Shown here: positions 1 to 10,731 of the stretch, in pieces | Position numbering within the stretch: position 1 is the stretch's first letter | Layout: the number at the start of each line of letters is the position of its first letter | Translations under genes and position numbers: made by a program | The notes under the pieces: model-generated | Seen by the model: the letters and a program-made list of their open reading frames with translations, nothing else | Databases searched by the model: none | What the model was told of the DNA's origin: nothing | Source of the DNA: Phytophthora colocasiae | Lineage: Eukaryota; Oomycota; Peronosporomycetes; Peronosporales; Peronosporaceae | Direction: 5' to 3' | DNA length: 64,000 nt | Assembly: GCA_018806915.1 (NCBI GenBank) | Contig: JAGKQI010000079.1 | Coordinates: forward strand, 62,001 to 126,000

Positions 1-1479
1 GCTCTGTAGACGCATGCACTCTTCGTAGCCCTTAACGTCCACAGTCATGCCCTCCTCCTCGGCCATAATCTCCGTCAGATCGATCGGGAAACCCATCGAG
101 TCGTACAGGAAGAAAGCGTCTTCGCCGGGGACAACAAGCGCCTTGTTCGATCCAGCGTTGGCCTCACGGATGCCCTGGGCAATCTTCTTGAAACGCTCAA
201 TGCCCTTGTTCAGCGTACGGCCGAAAGACTTCTCCTCGTCGAGGATAATCTCTTCCACTTCCTTCTGCTTCTGGATGAGCTCGGGGAAGGCTTCGCTCAG
301 CATGTTTACCACAACGGGCACCAGCTCCGTGATGAAGCCGCTTGGCGCGTTGAGGAACTGCTGGCCATAACGCACAGCACGACGCAGGATACGACGCAGC
401 ACGTAACCACGGCCATCGTTGCTGGGCACTGCACCGTCCGTGATAGCGAACGTCAGCGTACGCACGTGGTCAGCCACGACACGGTAAGCCATATCCTTTT
501 TGTCCGGGTCCTCCTTTCCAAGCTTGCCCGTGTATGGGGCAGCCTTGGTAATCTTTTGAATAGCAGCGAAGAGCGGCGTGAACACATCCGTGTCGTAGTT
601 GGAGTCCTTGCCCTGCAGGATAGAAGCCAGGCGTTCAAAGCCCATACCCGTATCCACGTGCTTGTGAGGCAACGACACCAGTTTACCGTCCTGTTCACGG
701 TTGAACTGGATAAACACGTTGTTCCAGATCTCAATGACATCCGGCAAGTCAGCATTCACCAGCTTGGAAGCATCACGGTTGCCAATACGGTCGTAGTGGA
801 TTTCCGTGCACGGTCCGCACGGACCCACATCTCCCATTTCCCAGAAATTGTCCTTGCAACCGAAAGGCAGCACCCTTTCAGCAGGCAGGTAGTTCAGCCA
901 GATCTGGCGGGTCTCCTCATCCGAAGGGAGGCCTTGCTTGTCATCTCCACCAAAGTACGTAGCATAGAGACGGTCCTTGTCAATACCGAAAACCTCAGTC
1001 AGCAGCGTAAAACTCATGTGCACAGCCTCCTTCTTGAAGTAGTTGCCGAAGCTCCAGTTTCCCAGCATCTCGAAAAACGTGTGGTGGTACACGTCCTTGC
1101 CCACGTCGTCCAGATCGTTATGCTTGCCGCCAGCACGGATACATTTCTGCGAGTTGCAAGCGCGAACCAGCTTGGACATTGGGTGCGAAGGGTCCACCTG
1201 GCCCAGGAAGATGGGCTTGTACTGGTTCATACCGGCATTGATGAACAGCAGCGTCGGGTCGTCCAGAGGCACCACAGGGCACGACTTCCAGAATGTGTGA
1301 GGCAGGTCCTTCTGGTTTTCGAAATACTCCACAAACGTCTTGCGAATGCGCTTGGCGGGCCAGTTCTCCACGGAGAACGGGGCCAGGTCCTTCACCTGGG
1401 CCTCTAGCGCCTCCACGCGCACGTCGGAGGCCGCCACGGCCTTCTCCAGCGACGAAACCTTGCTCTCCAGTCCGCTCAT
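1..1479 (-). CDS. Alanyl-tRNA synthetase, N-terminal part (runs off the left edge)
   Basis: Charges tRNA(Ala) with alanine, in cytosol and possibly organelles. The minus frame is open for 493 codons from an ATG at 1477-1479 to the edge, so the 3' half of the gene is missing here. Class II AlaRS catalytic signatures are visible: [13 protein letters not shown] near residue 115, [17 protein letters not shown] shortly after it, and [12 protein letters not shown] near residue 212. The first 30 or so residues are a polar coiled-coil-like extension ([18 protein letters not shown]) before the conserved core begins. No intron is needed. The downstream neighbour is divergent, with 184 bp between the two starts. 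The family is certain; the exact start is likely but not proven. Confidence 0.96.
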   Translation of the reverse strand, partial: MSGLESKVSSLEKAVAASDVRVEALEAQVKDLAPFSVENWPAKRIRKTFVEYFENQKDLPHTFWKSCPVVPLDDPTLLFINAGMNQYKPIFLGQVDPSHPMSKLVRACNSQKCIRAGGKHNDLDDVGKDVYHHTFFEMLGNWSFGNYFKKEAVHMSFTLLTEVFGIDKDRLYATYFGGDDKQGLPSDEETRQIWLNYLPAERVLPFGCKDNFWEMGDVGPCGPCTEIHYDRIGNRDASKLVNADLPDVIEIWNNVFIQFNREQDGKLVSLPHKHVDTGMGFERLASILQGKDSNYDTDVFTPLFAAIQKITKAAPYTGKLGKEDPDKKDMAYRVVADHVRTLTFAITDGAVPSNDGRGYVLRRILRRAVRYGQQFLNAPSGFITELVPVVVNMLSEAFPELIQKQKEVEEIILDEEKSFGRTLNKGIERFKKIAQGIREANAGSNKALVVPGEDAFFLYDSMGFPIDLTEIMAEEEGMTVDVKGYEECMRLQS

Positions 1480-1663
1480 AGCGTTGATCCTTCTTGGGCT
1501 AATGCGGAAGTGGACATCAGCCAGCGATCCAAAAGGGAGTGCTGTAAGCTGATTGGTTAAATTAAAAATGATTATTAATTTTTTGTGATTGGATGAAAAC
1601 GATGGTGCAATTATTGTAATACACCTTACCCGCAAAGACCATCACTCTTCGATTCCGCACTCG

Positions 1664-4178
1664 ATGGACGGACTTGTACAGGAGCTTGTGGCGCTTCCGG
1701 GGCTGGAGAAGCTGGTAAAGAGGTGGCTTGGTTGGTATACAGAGGGTTAATTTGTACTGATAAGGGTTAAATAATGTGGCGGTGGCGTAGTCGGCCTCGC
1801 AGCTGCGTGATCTGCCCTGGAGAGCTCGAGAACTGGTGTTTATTGCACTCTTTAAACAGGTAGCGATTATGGGCTGAAGGCTTTCTGCTAGATACCTACA
1901 GTCGCTAATTGTGTGTTCTGCAGCAATTGTCGTCCAGTTCAGTGGCTGAAGAATTAAAAGACAAGAGCAGGGATCGGAAGATGGAGCGCAAGGCGGACAA
2001 ACTGCTTGAAGACGTGTGCGTGTAGACTGATATTGCAAGTTTGATCCATTATATTAATTATTCTTTGTTTTATTTGTAGTGATCGAATAGCTCAACGCAG
2101 GAAGGAGGAGAATTATCGATCTGATTTCATGCGGGTAGCTGCAGTGGAGCTGGCGGTGAGAATCTTTAGTCATATTTCATTGCACTTGCAACAATGGATT
2201 ATTGTAATGCATGACTTTCTTGCAGAGATTGGGGGCTCCAGCTTTGATCACATGGCAAAAGTTGGTGTTTGATAACGAGTGCTGTGCACAGGCATTTCGC
2301 CTCTTGTTGACGAGGATAAAATCATCGCGGAGGAGTGCAGCAAGTGGGGTTAGTACCAATAGTTCGTCATTGCTTGCGAAACGATACGCTACTGGAAGGT
2401 ATCGGCAAGGTAGAGGAATTCGACGGGGAAGCGAAAAATATGAACTGGATGAAGAACAGCAGGGGTATCAAAATGACGCTAAGCTTATTGAAAAGGATGA
2501 GACTGAAGATCAAATTCGATTCCCGCCGTTAAAGCCGACTTACGCGGTAGTACGTCGCTCTGCTCCTGTTAGCTTGGCTTCGGTGTCGACATGTGACGTT
2601 GATACTACCATCGAGACGCCCCCTGAAGAAGATGAACCTGATGGTTTTAGTACGAGGTGGTCGTCAGAGAAAGCCGGGATGATTCACCAGACAGGAGCTG
2701 GTATTTCAATTGAACGGAGGTTACCAAGTAAACAGCATTCGCATTTCTCCACAAAATTTAAGAAGAACCAGTTGCAAGCCTTACAAGAAGAAAATGCTGG
2801 ATTAGTAGCCGAAAACTCCGCATTGCGTGCAGAAGTTGAGCAATTAGAGGCGTTGAATGCTGTACTCCAGAATGACAATTCAAGCAGCAGTCTAGGCGAT
2901 TACCCAGAGGCAGCGGAATTTGCACAACGACGATTGAGGCTGGTACAAGCGCAAAACCTGCAACTCCAGCGTCAAGTAAGTCTATTGCAAGATGCAATCA
3001 AGGCTCGCGAAAATTCAGAGGTGAATTTGATGTCTGCACTGAATCATTGGCGTAATGTGATTGAAAGTGGGTGTGGGGAAGCTAAGGCCGCGGGTGCCGA
3101 CCAGAACGCGGCAGATACACCTACTGAACCAGAGGATAGCGGGACTTGCCAGCCGATCAAGTGGATGCTCGCGGTTCCTGATAAATTCATGAATGAACTG
3201 GTTCGTGTGGAGGACCAGATCCGGAGTGCTGTGGCAGCCATGAATGCTTGCTTTGAAACGAAACTCCGTGTGAGTAAATTGTCATCGTCATTCTTACGTA
3301 GCAGCGACACCTCGTTGAGGATGAGTGAGATTTACGGAAAAGAGGCGTCAAACATGGCCCACCTACAGGTGGAAAGGATTAAACAGCTTGAGAATGCGCT
3401 TGGATCCATTTCAGCAGAACTAGACCGACTGAGCGCTGAGGTCATGCAAAACTTTCCCCCAGCAGTCCTGACTACCGATCCTATGCGCTCGACGGCCTAT
3501 GACTTGGCAAGTCGTGTCCGCCAACTGCTTCTCGAGGTGGGAGCGTTTGGTGTTGTGGTACCGACACTCTCGGCATCAGCAGTTAAACCGATCGGTGCAG
3601 GGACTGCTAGCGGAGACATCACGCCACTTGATGTAATAAATGTGTTATCGTCGAGCGTCAGAGGTCCTGGTCATGCTAAGGAGCGCGAGCGCCAAGCAAA
3701 ACGGATGTTGAAGCAGCTACATGCAAAATGTACTGCCAAAGAGTATGATCTGGCTGCTTGTCGTAGAGAGGCAGATTATTGGCGAACGGCGTGGCACAAC
3801 CAAGATGAAATTCTTCGCAGATTAGCCAAACACGTGCGGCATCTCGGACAAAAGAAGGTGGAGTGGTGCAGACACTACTTGCAAGCACCCATGACGAACT
3901 TGGCCGAGGTATTCGCATCTTTTCGGCAAGCGTATGATGAGAACACTACACGGCAAAACCCATATTTGCCATTACTTGTGGAGACTCTGGATATGGAGCA
4001 CCCGATGTTGGAGGATGCATTGCAACAGTGGCAAGAGTATACAAAACGTGTTGAACTGAAGATGGATGAATTGGTTGCAGACTACGAGGCCAACCGACTT
4101 GTTCTAGCCGCTACTCTTGTGCCCGGGATTGACGATAATGCACTTCCTAGCGCTAGTCAACAGATCCCGGTGCATTGA
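1664..4178 (+). CDS. Coiled-coil protein of unknown function, four exons
   Basis: I do not recognise the family. Proposed exons are 1664-1714, 1924-2015, 2080-2155 and 2226-4178, giving 723 residues. Introns 2 and 3 (64 and 70 nt) have clean GT-AG ends and keep phase. Intron 1 (209 nt) is less sure, with a possible alternative donor at 1735. The last exon alone is open for 650 codons. The protein is charged, with heptad-rich stretches near residues 250-290 and 310-335 and more helical segments later, so a cytoskeletal or scaffold role is possible but is inference only. No membrane segment or signal peptide is seen. The small minus-strand ORF over exon 2 looks like a shadow. Confidence 0.7.
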
Positions 4179-4573
4179 ATGACAATCAGGTCGTACCGTG
4201 AGTGAGCATCCAGCGCCAAGTTTACGGCGTCTGGAGTCCATTGTACGCTGCGAGGAGAACAATGGGTCCAGCGATTCGGGTGGAATCAGCGCGGCACTGG
4301 AGCTAGGCTGACATCAGCACAATGGCGAAAGTAGCGGCGGAAAGACACGCGTTCACGGCGGTTGGACCAGATAGAACGACGAAACTCAGCAACCCGATGA
4401 CAGGTCAAGAAACACAAATGTGATGCCAAATTCACAACAAATACTAGTACGACTAGTAGTATTTTTTACAAGGTTACTTCTTGCCTTAAACGCACGTGTG
4501 CTACAGTCCAGAGAAATCGACTGAGGGGGAAGTCCGGGTTTCTTCAGGAGATTACCCCGGACAAGTGTTCGCC
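4179..4573. other. Intergenic, nothing recognised
   Basis: Between the coiled-coil gene and the Kazal relic. Only tiny ORFs are present. No repeat or RNA gene was recognised. Confidence 0.5.
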
Positions 4574-4802
4574 TTACGGTTTGGGATTTCTGCACCTGCC
4601 GTTATGCAGAATTTTCATAGCTTTGTTGTCGCAGTTGGCCTTGCCGAATTCGCATCCATTCCTGTAAGTGATACCGTTGCTTGCACAGACCTTTCCGTCG
4701 TCGATACAAGTAATGGCTCCAAGACCACCGCAGGTAAACCAAGCGAGCTTCCGGCGATCAAGAGCGAGACGAGTACAGACACTATGGCCAGAGCTCGGAA
4801 AA
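4574..4802 (-). pseudogene. Kazal-type protease inhibitor relic
   Basis: The minus strand encodes a short Cys-rich domain ending at a TAA at 4574-4576. The spacing C-x6-C-x6-Y-x3-C-x6-C, with the local motif CASNGITYRNGC, is typical of Kazal inhibitors, which oomycetes secrete against host or other proteases. Upstream, in a different frame, is a hydrophobic stretch (IVSVLVSLLIAGSSLG) that looks like a secretion signal. The two parts are out of frame near 4725-4745 and no ATG precedes the signal, so as it stands the gene cannot make a secreted inhibitor. Alternatives are an unrecognised intron or a distant first exon. The Kazal identification is good; the pseudogene status is probable. Confidence 0.6.
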
Positions 4803-4975
4803 AATAATTATAATATAGTTATTGTGCAATTGTATTGACGGAATTATGGATTATTGGTAAGGAGTACTTTCCGTAAAATATGCAATTGTGCCCGTAATAA
4901 TTATATTGACTTTACAATATCACCAGCTACTCAAAAGTGCTATGACGTCGGTCATTTTCTCTTCTTCCAAGTGGC

Positions 4976-5110
4976 ATGTCGACTTCTCGAGCAATATCCA
5001 ACTTCTTCTTCACGGACTGTGGCAACGGTCACTTCTCCTGCAAGCAATGCGGGACAACTCGGAAGCAGGCGCCTGGGACAGGGTACACAAACCTCATCCT
5101 GGACTGTGTT
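4976..5110 (+). pseudogene. BED-type zinc finger fragment, probably hAT transposase relic
   Basis: About 40 codons on the plus strand read FFTDCGNGHFSCKQCGTTRKQ and continue to PGTGYTNL, which resembles the start of BED zinc fingers in oomycete hAT-like transposases (C-x2-C followed by a basic stretch). The similarity stops abruptly and no transposase body follows within several kilobases, so this is a short relic at most. No terminal repeats were found. The call rests on recognition of a short motif and could be chance. Confidence 0.35.
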
Positions 5111-5212
5111 GCCGTTGCCGGCTCATTTTTGTTTGCGATAGTACATTTAAGCCAGGACAAAAGTCCCGGTGGCAGCCACCCCCTGTGCAGTGGATTGGTA
5201 GGGTCATCCTAA

Positions 5213-5670
5213 ACCACTGCACTGCACCACTCTGACCCTACCAATTTATTATAATAATTGCATTACTTATTATTGTTTTCATGGATACGGCAATGATGGA
5301 TTATTTTTCACTCAGAATCCAATACAATTTTATATTTTATTTTCTGAGCACTGACTATGGCTAAATTCATGGCTTTGAACTTCGGAAGTGCAATGGGGTT
5401 GAGGCGGCGAGGGTTTCGTTGTCGTGTGTTGCTGGAAAATAGCAAAGTGAAAATCGAACAAGAGCTACTTCTGATGGCAGTGCCCCACAGTAGGTATTAA
5501 TAATGTATCATCATACATGGAGGTAAAAGTTGACAATCGTGCTGCAGACGCATGCAGATCCATATTGTAGGGGACACTAGGGCGTGTGGCGTATTGGTAT
5601 GGTTTTGATAACGCCTCGAATAATTTCTTACCGTTTCATTTAGACAGATGAACAATAGCCACTTCCTGGA
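5213..5670. other. Intergenic, AT-rich, nothing recognised
   Basis: No convincing ORF, repeat or RNA gene was recognised between the BED-finger relic and the small ORF at 5671. Confidence 0.4.
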
Positions 5671-5952
5671 TTGTGCTTGTTGCACATGTACTTCAAAGAA
5701 CCACACTGGAATTGGCCCGTCAAACAAACGCGTGATGATCTCAACAATTTCATCCGCCGTCTTGCCACAATTCACAAGATCAACGACGACGCCTCGGCAA
5801 TATGGGCCGGTCAGCCTTGTTTTAACAACTACACACGTCACCCGTACCAATACTTACCACAGTTTGAGGAATCTCCAAAGTTCTTGCAGGCTCAGTACGA
5901 CGCATTTGACAGTGCAACCGGCGCAGTTAAGGTACCCCCCCCTCCGTCGTGA
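5671..5952 (+). CDS. Small ORF or exon fragment, unrecognised
   Basis: An open frame of 93 codons whose middle (FIRRLATIHKINDDASAIWAG to QYLPQFEESPKFL) has a protein-like composition with aromatic and charged residues, unlike the shadow ORFs around it. It may be an exon or a gene fragment: the frame ends in a proline run from a C-rich tract at 5933-5943, where an indel is plausible. No family was recognised and no signal peptide is evident. Coding status is uncertain. Confidence 0.25.
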   Translation: MCLLHMYFKEPHWNWPVKQTRDDLNNFIRRLATIHKINDDASAIWAGQPCFNNYTRHPYQYLPQFEESPKFLQAQYDAFDSATGAVKVPPPPS

Positions 5953-6155
5953 TCGTAACTTTTTTATCGCCGATTCGATGCAACATGAGCATCTCGGTTA
6001 TTCCCTAGATTTTTGGTTCCGACGAGATTTTGCAGATTTTTGGAATGTTGCAGAATTCGAGGGGACATCGATGGCAAGAGCCAAGCGGGAAGTGAGGATC
6101 AATTACGGCTGCAGACTACCAACTTATCCGATTTCTGCTACAGTATCTCTACATT

Positions 6156-7256
6156 TCAGAGAATTCCGTTGGAGCTTTCGGCAACGACAACAGCGTCTAC
6201 CACCTTCTTCTGATGCTCTTGCAGTTCCTGGTATCCCCACTGTTCCACTTCATCCAAGAAAGGATCCTTCACCTGTTTCTCTGCATCCCGAATCCCCAGC
6301 ATCTCCTCAATCACCGCAACACCGCAAAACGGCACGTACGTCTCTGAGTATCCTCCTTCGTGGGCGAACAAATAGAGTCGATTCGCTGCCTCAATCAATT
6401 CATGCGCCATGAATCGGAATACCCGACTACTCAGAATCATCACAGCTAACGGATCTGCATACGAAGCATCAAAACCAGACGACACCAGTATAAAATCGGG
6501 CTTGAACCTCTCCAGCATTGGCAAAACAACCTTTTCGAACGCATATTCATACGCTCCCGATCCTGATCCCGGTGGTAACGGCAGATTGACGTTCAATCCT
6601 TCTCCTTTTCCTTCCCCTCTTTCACCTATCCCCCCGCTATTCACCGGATAATTGTTATCTTGATGCAGTGACACAAACAACACTCGATCGTCCTTATAAA
6701 ACGCTTCTTGGGTCCCATTACCATGATGAACATCATAGTCCACAATGGCGATCTTCTTGATCTGTGTCGAATACGTCTCCAATAAATGTTTCACCGCAAT
6801 GGCTACATTGTTAAGAAGACAGAAGCCCATTTCTTTGTCTGCAACTGCATGGTGTCCAGGTGGACGTGTAAGAGCGTAAGCAGTGTTCACTTTGCCACTC
6901 ATCACCGCTTCAGTAGCTGCTAATACTCCTCCAGCTGATAACCGAGCAATATCAAAGGCAAATTGGGAGAAAGGAGCTTCTTCTCCTGCATTGCCACCTT
7001 CTTCTCTAGCTGAAAGACGCTCCAGTTCTTCTAAATATCGACACGTATGTACTCGTTCCATTTGGTCCTTGGTAGCAATCTGAGGGTTAATTGGTACCAA
7101 TTGGTCCAACAGACCCGACACAGCCAGCAATGAATGGAAGCGGCGTTTGGTCTCAGGAGCTTCCCAGTGGCGAAATGGCTCTACTAATGCAGAATACTGC
7201 ACGCTCCAAGGCCTGTGCCACAGGTAGCGCTCGTCGTAGACGTACCCCACCTTCAT
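6156..7256 (-). CDS. Class II-type histone deacetylase
   Basis: Zn-dependent removal of acetyl groups from lysines of histones or other proteins. The intronless 366-residue frame covers a whole deacetylase domain. RPPGHH is at 131-136 (active-site His pair). DYDVHHGNGT is at 173-182, with Zn ligands D175 and H177. SSGFDASYADP is at 259-269, with third ligand D268. EGGYSE at 300-305 carries the catalytic Tyr303. All key residues are present. The shape is that of the HDAC6/10 and acetylpolyamine amidohydrolase branch, without extra domains, and a polyamine substrate cannot be excluded. The gene is divergent from the YqeH-type GTPase, with 133 bp between starts. Confidence 0.93.
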   Translation of the reverse strand: MKVGYVYDERYLWHRPWSVQYSALVEPFRHWEAPETKRRFHSLLAVSGLLDQLVPINPQIATKDQMERVHTCRYLEELERLSAREEGGNAGEEAPFSQFAFDIARLSAGGVLAATEAVMSGKVNTAYALTRPPGHHAVADKEMGFCLLNNVAIAVKHLLETYSTQIKKIAIVDYDVHHGNGTQEAFYKDDRVLFVSLHQDNNYPVNSGGIGERGEGKGEGLNVNLPLPPGSGSGAYEYAFEKVVLPMLERFKPDFILVSSGFDASYADPLAVMILSSRVFRFMAHELIEAANRLYLFAHEGGYSETYVPFCGVAVIEEMLGIRDAEKQVKDPFLDEVEQWGYQELQEHQKKVVDAVVVAESSNGIL

Positions 7257-7389
7257 ATTTAATCCTTTAATTGATGCGTCGCTTCAAGATACACTTAAGG
7301 GTTAAATAAAAAACACTTGACGGTGTAACCAGTAGTCGGGTTACACTTCAGGGTTACATAGTGTAACTTACAGATTTTGAGTGGCAAGC
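7257..7389. promoter_or_regulatory. Divergent promoter region with GTGTAACC dyad
   Basis: The 133 bp between the divergent deacetylase and GTPase starts must hold both promoters. It contains GTGTAACC and GGTTACAC as an inverted pair around 7323-7346 and further GGTTACAT and GTGTAACT copies up to 7371. These are candidate binding sites; the assignment is inference from position and symmetry. Confidence 0.35.
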
Positions 7390-9318
7390 ATGCTGTCGCT
7401 CCGGACGTTGGCGTTGCGCAGCTCTCGCGTCGCACTGGGAGCTTCTCATCGCTTGAACGCTCGTCATCAACTAGCTGCGTTGTCTGCACACCCACTGGTG
7501 CTTGTTACGTCGTCTAATTCACTCTGTAGCCGTCGCAATTGCTCTTCAAGTGACTTGTCCAAGCCAACGGACACTTTCCACGCCGCTGCTGCTGCTCAAG
7601 AGCCGAAGTTAACGGTAGACCAGATCTTAAACCATGTATCTATCATGGAGCAATGGACATGCAGTGGCTGTGGCATTGAGCTGCAGTATAAGGAGCCCAA
7701 ACAGGTCGGATACTTCCCCAAGCAGCTGCTGAACAACATTCACGACCTCAAGGACCTCAAGCGATTGCGTTGCGAGCGCTGCTTCCAGATGACTCAATAC
7801 GGCAAGATCTCAGACACTAAGATGCCGTACCAGGAGTACGAGAAGAGAGTCATGGAGCTTCGCAGTAAGGACATGCTGATGATCCAATTGGTGGATATCC
7901 TCGACATTTCAGGCAGTTTGTTGCCCAAAGCACGCCACGTCTTCGGCAATAAACCTGTTATGCTCGTGGTCAATAAAGGAGACTTGGTTCCTACCAAATC
8001 AGGCATCAGAAGACTCATGCGGAGGATCAAACAGGAGGCCAAGGAGGCGGGTATCGACAATTTGATCTCCATCTACTTGATCAGTGCCATGAAACGTATC
8101 GGAATGAAGGAAATTGTAGAAGATGTGGCCAAGTACAGACAAGGTCGTGATATCTGTGTGGTTGGAGCTGCTAACGTCGGCAAATCGACGTTTCTCAACT
8201 CGTTCCTGTCGCACTTGGTGGACCGCAAGTGGCAGCACAACCACCGCAAGTACATGAAGATGTCGGAAGTGCAGTTGTCGGAGCTGGAGAACGATGAAAC
8301 AGCCACGATGTTGAACATTGACGATGAGTTGTTGGCCGAAGCGAAGGCCGAAAAAGAGAAGGCTGAGGTGGATGGAGAGACGACGGTTGTGACTCCCTAT
8401 GGCGAACTGTACGTCGCCCCAGGTGAAGACCCAGAGATGATCGAGACTAGTTCCGAGGAAGACCGCGAGATGACCACGTCTCCTCTTCCCGGCACGACTC
8501 TAGCCGTTCAGTATCTGCCGGTTATGGTGCGCAATGAGGTCTTCAACATCCTGGACACCCCAGGTTTGATCACTGACTCGAAGCGGCAGAAGCTGGTTGA
8601 AGTGCTAGCATTGGATGGAGCAGCCAAGCTGAAGAACGTGTTCCCCACCAAGCAATTACCGGTACGTAGTGGTTGCTTCTTGATTATCGTCGTTAGGTTT
8701 TACTAACCGACTCATCCTTTTCATTCTCAGGTGACGACGTATCGTGTTCGTCCTGGTCGCAGTTTGTTCCTTGGAGCTCTTGCACGCTTCGACTATGAGA
8801 CTCTTGGAAACGATACCGACAAAAACCTGCTACTCCTGTCGTGGTACGGCGTATTGCCCGGTCATCTCACAAAAACTGAACGTAAGTTGGTTAAACCTCT
8901 AAAGCTCCTGGCAATTATTGAGCTAATGCTGTGAATATTTCGTATAGGTGCCGAGGACACGTTTGTAAAGCACGCTGGCGGCATCCTCTCCCCTCCGCGT
9001 GGACTGGACGCCATGAGCTTTACCGGTCCACTCAATCTCTCGCAGAACGTGTACCTGAAGGACTACGTGCTTGACAGCGTCTTGACCAAGTCCAAGCACA
9101 AGACACCCAAACGTACTACAATTGTGGAGTTGGAAGTGCCAGGCTTCGGTTGGTTATCCGTCACGGCCGTGGATCTCGATGGTACAGCTGCATCGCAGAA
9201 GACACTGAAGCAGGGGAAAATCTCGGTACACACATGTCGAGGTCTGTCTGTTGTGCCGCGTTCTCCACTCTTCCCATACGAGTTGTCGGACTCGAAAAGT
9301 TCGAGTTGGAAGCGTTAG
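7390..9318 (+). CDS. YqeH/NOA1-type circularly permuted GTPase, likely organellar
   Basis: Exons 7390-8661, 8731-8881 and 8948-9318 give 597 residues; both introns (69 and 66 nt) have GT-AG ends and restore the frame exactly. A treble-clef zinc site (C91, C94, C128, C131) precedes a GTPase domain in permuted order: NKGD at 195-198 (G4), a G5-like ISA near 231, then GAANVGKST at 259-267 (G1) and DTPG at 389-392 (G3). This order marks the YqeH/NOA1/RIF1 family, which helps assemble small ribosomal subunits in bacteria, mitochondria and plastids. The Ser/Arg-rich first 55 residues look like a mitochondrial presequence. An acidic insert (about 290-362) separates G1 from G3. The start is the first ATG; an in-frame GTG lies 9 nt upstream. 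Confidence 0.92.
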
Positions 9319-9566
9319 AACGACAGCTGAAGCTTTTGACTTCGGTCATGAAGCTGCTGATAGAAACAAAGCCTTTATTCGTATCTACAGTTGCTTTCTC
9401 CATCTCCGACTGCGTTTAGGGAGGTTGGTAATGCACATTACAGTCTCCCCAGGATAGAGCCGTGTGGATCGGAACGAAGGCCTTTACAGTTGTCTTGAGG
9501 TCAAGTGCAGGCACAATACAATTCGCCAGCCAACGCACACGTCAGTCTCCACCGGAATCTCTTACA

Positions 9567-10566
9567 ATGGCTGGCTGGAGTCTACCGAAACCCCCTAACG
9601 TTAGTTTACCGACCGTTAGTTTACCGACTTCTATTGCTCGGTTCGCCCGTCGTGCTAGTAAAACCAGTAGTAATGGTTCTGCATCGTCGTCACCTCAGAA
9701 GGCATCGAGTTTCAAGCTGTACGCTAACCTCATCAGCCAACCCAGTCGTGCAGGTAATACAACATCAACAACAATAGATTGAGATTGAGTGGCAATCTAA
9801 TGGTTGCTGTTTTATAGTTGCGTGGGTTCTGAAGGTGAAGAACGCAGACTATGAGCTCGTGAACGTCGACTTCGGTGGAGATCTCATTAAATCCGATGAG
9901 TTCAAGACGTGGAACCCCAATGCTCTCATTCCTGTGCTCCGTGACGGGGACCTCTCTCTCTTTGAAGGGTACGGAAGTGTTCAACAATAGTATTGAGGGT
10001 TGTCAACTAACATTTACTTGTAGCAACGCCATTCTCACGTACGCAGCCGTGAAGTTCGGCTGGACGGACTTGTACCCGACAGACATGCAGACACGCGCCA
10101 AGGTGGACGAGTTCTTGCACTGGCATCACACCAACACACGATTGTTCACAGTGCAGATCCTCCGTCCAGCTGCGGCTAAGGCATCCGGGAAAGCGTCACC
10201 TTCGGACTTTACGTTCCTAGAGAACGCAGACGCACTCATCGAGAAGACGATGACGTTGCTCGAGACGTTCCTTGATAAGGACTTCATCGCCCATACAGAC
10301 AAAGCTACAGTCGCTGACTACGCCGCGTATTGCGAGATCGACCAGCTGGAGATGATGGGGTACGACTTCTCCAAGTACACGAAAGTCACGGCTTGGATCG
10401 CACGGATGAAGGTTTGTACCATGTAGAACGCTGTGCTCTTGAGTTCCATTGATGTTGACATGATGCTTTTCCCTGGTTAAAACAGCAAATCCCTTTCCAC
10501 GACGAAGTGCGTGAAGACCTTGACAAATTCCTGACCAAAGTAGGTCTCCGTGTTGAGAAACCCTAG
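9567..10566 (+). CDS. Glutathione S-transferase with N-terminal extension
   Basis: Conjugates glutathione to electrophiles. Exons 9567-9753, 9818-9968, 10024-10411 and 10486-10566 give 268 residues; all three introns (64, 55 and 74 nt) are GT-AG and keep frame. The thioredoxin-like half starts at SFKLYANLISQPSRA, where a Ser of SQPSR is the likely catalytic residue of the theta-like type. The helical half contains FLHWHHTNTR and YCEIDQLEMMGYDFSKY. A Ser/Arg-rich extension of about 50 residues precedes the core and may target the protein to mitochondria, though it could be an over-long start. It is a clear paralogue of the intronless GST at 12313-12981, on the other side of the CobW-type gene. 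Confidence 0.9.
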
Positions 10567-10731
10567 GATGTAGAGTCCAAGAAGATGTCTTGCATATAAA
10601 CCAAAACCCTGTACATGCTGCAGTCACCCTGTAGTCTTGATCACTTTTGAATTGCCACGCACTGCACCGTCATTACTGGTGCGATAGAATGTGAGTGGCT
10701 TATTTATGGCTGCTCCACAAGCTAATCGAAG

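Noticed and set aside
466..1407. 313-codon plus-strand ORF
   Set aside because: Antisense shadow of alanyl-tRNA synthetase; the minus strand has full family motifs.
1562..2038. 158-codon minus-strand ORF over the first introns and exons of the coiled-coil gene
   Set aside because: Composition not protein-like, and it conflicts with well-placed GT-AG exons on the plus strand.
4496..4807. 103-codon plus-strand ORF
   Set aside because: Antisense to the Kazal relic, whose Cys pattern lies on the minus strand.
5648..6412. 254-codon plus-strand ORF
   Set aside because: Runs through a C-rich tract and then antisense to the histone deacetylase 3' end; no family features.
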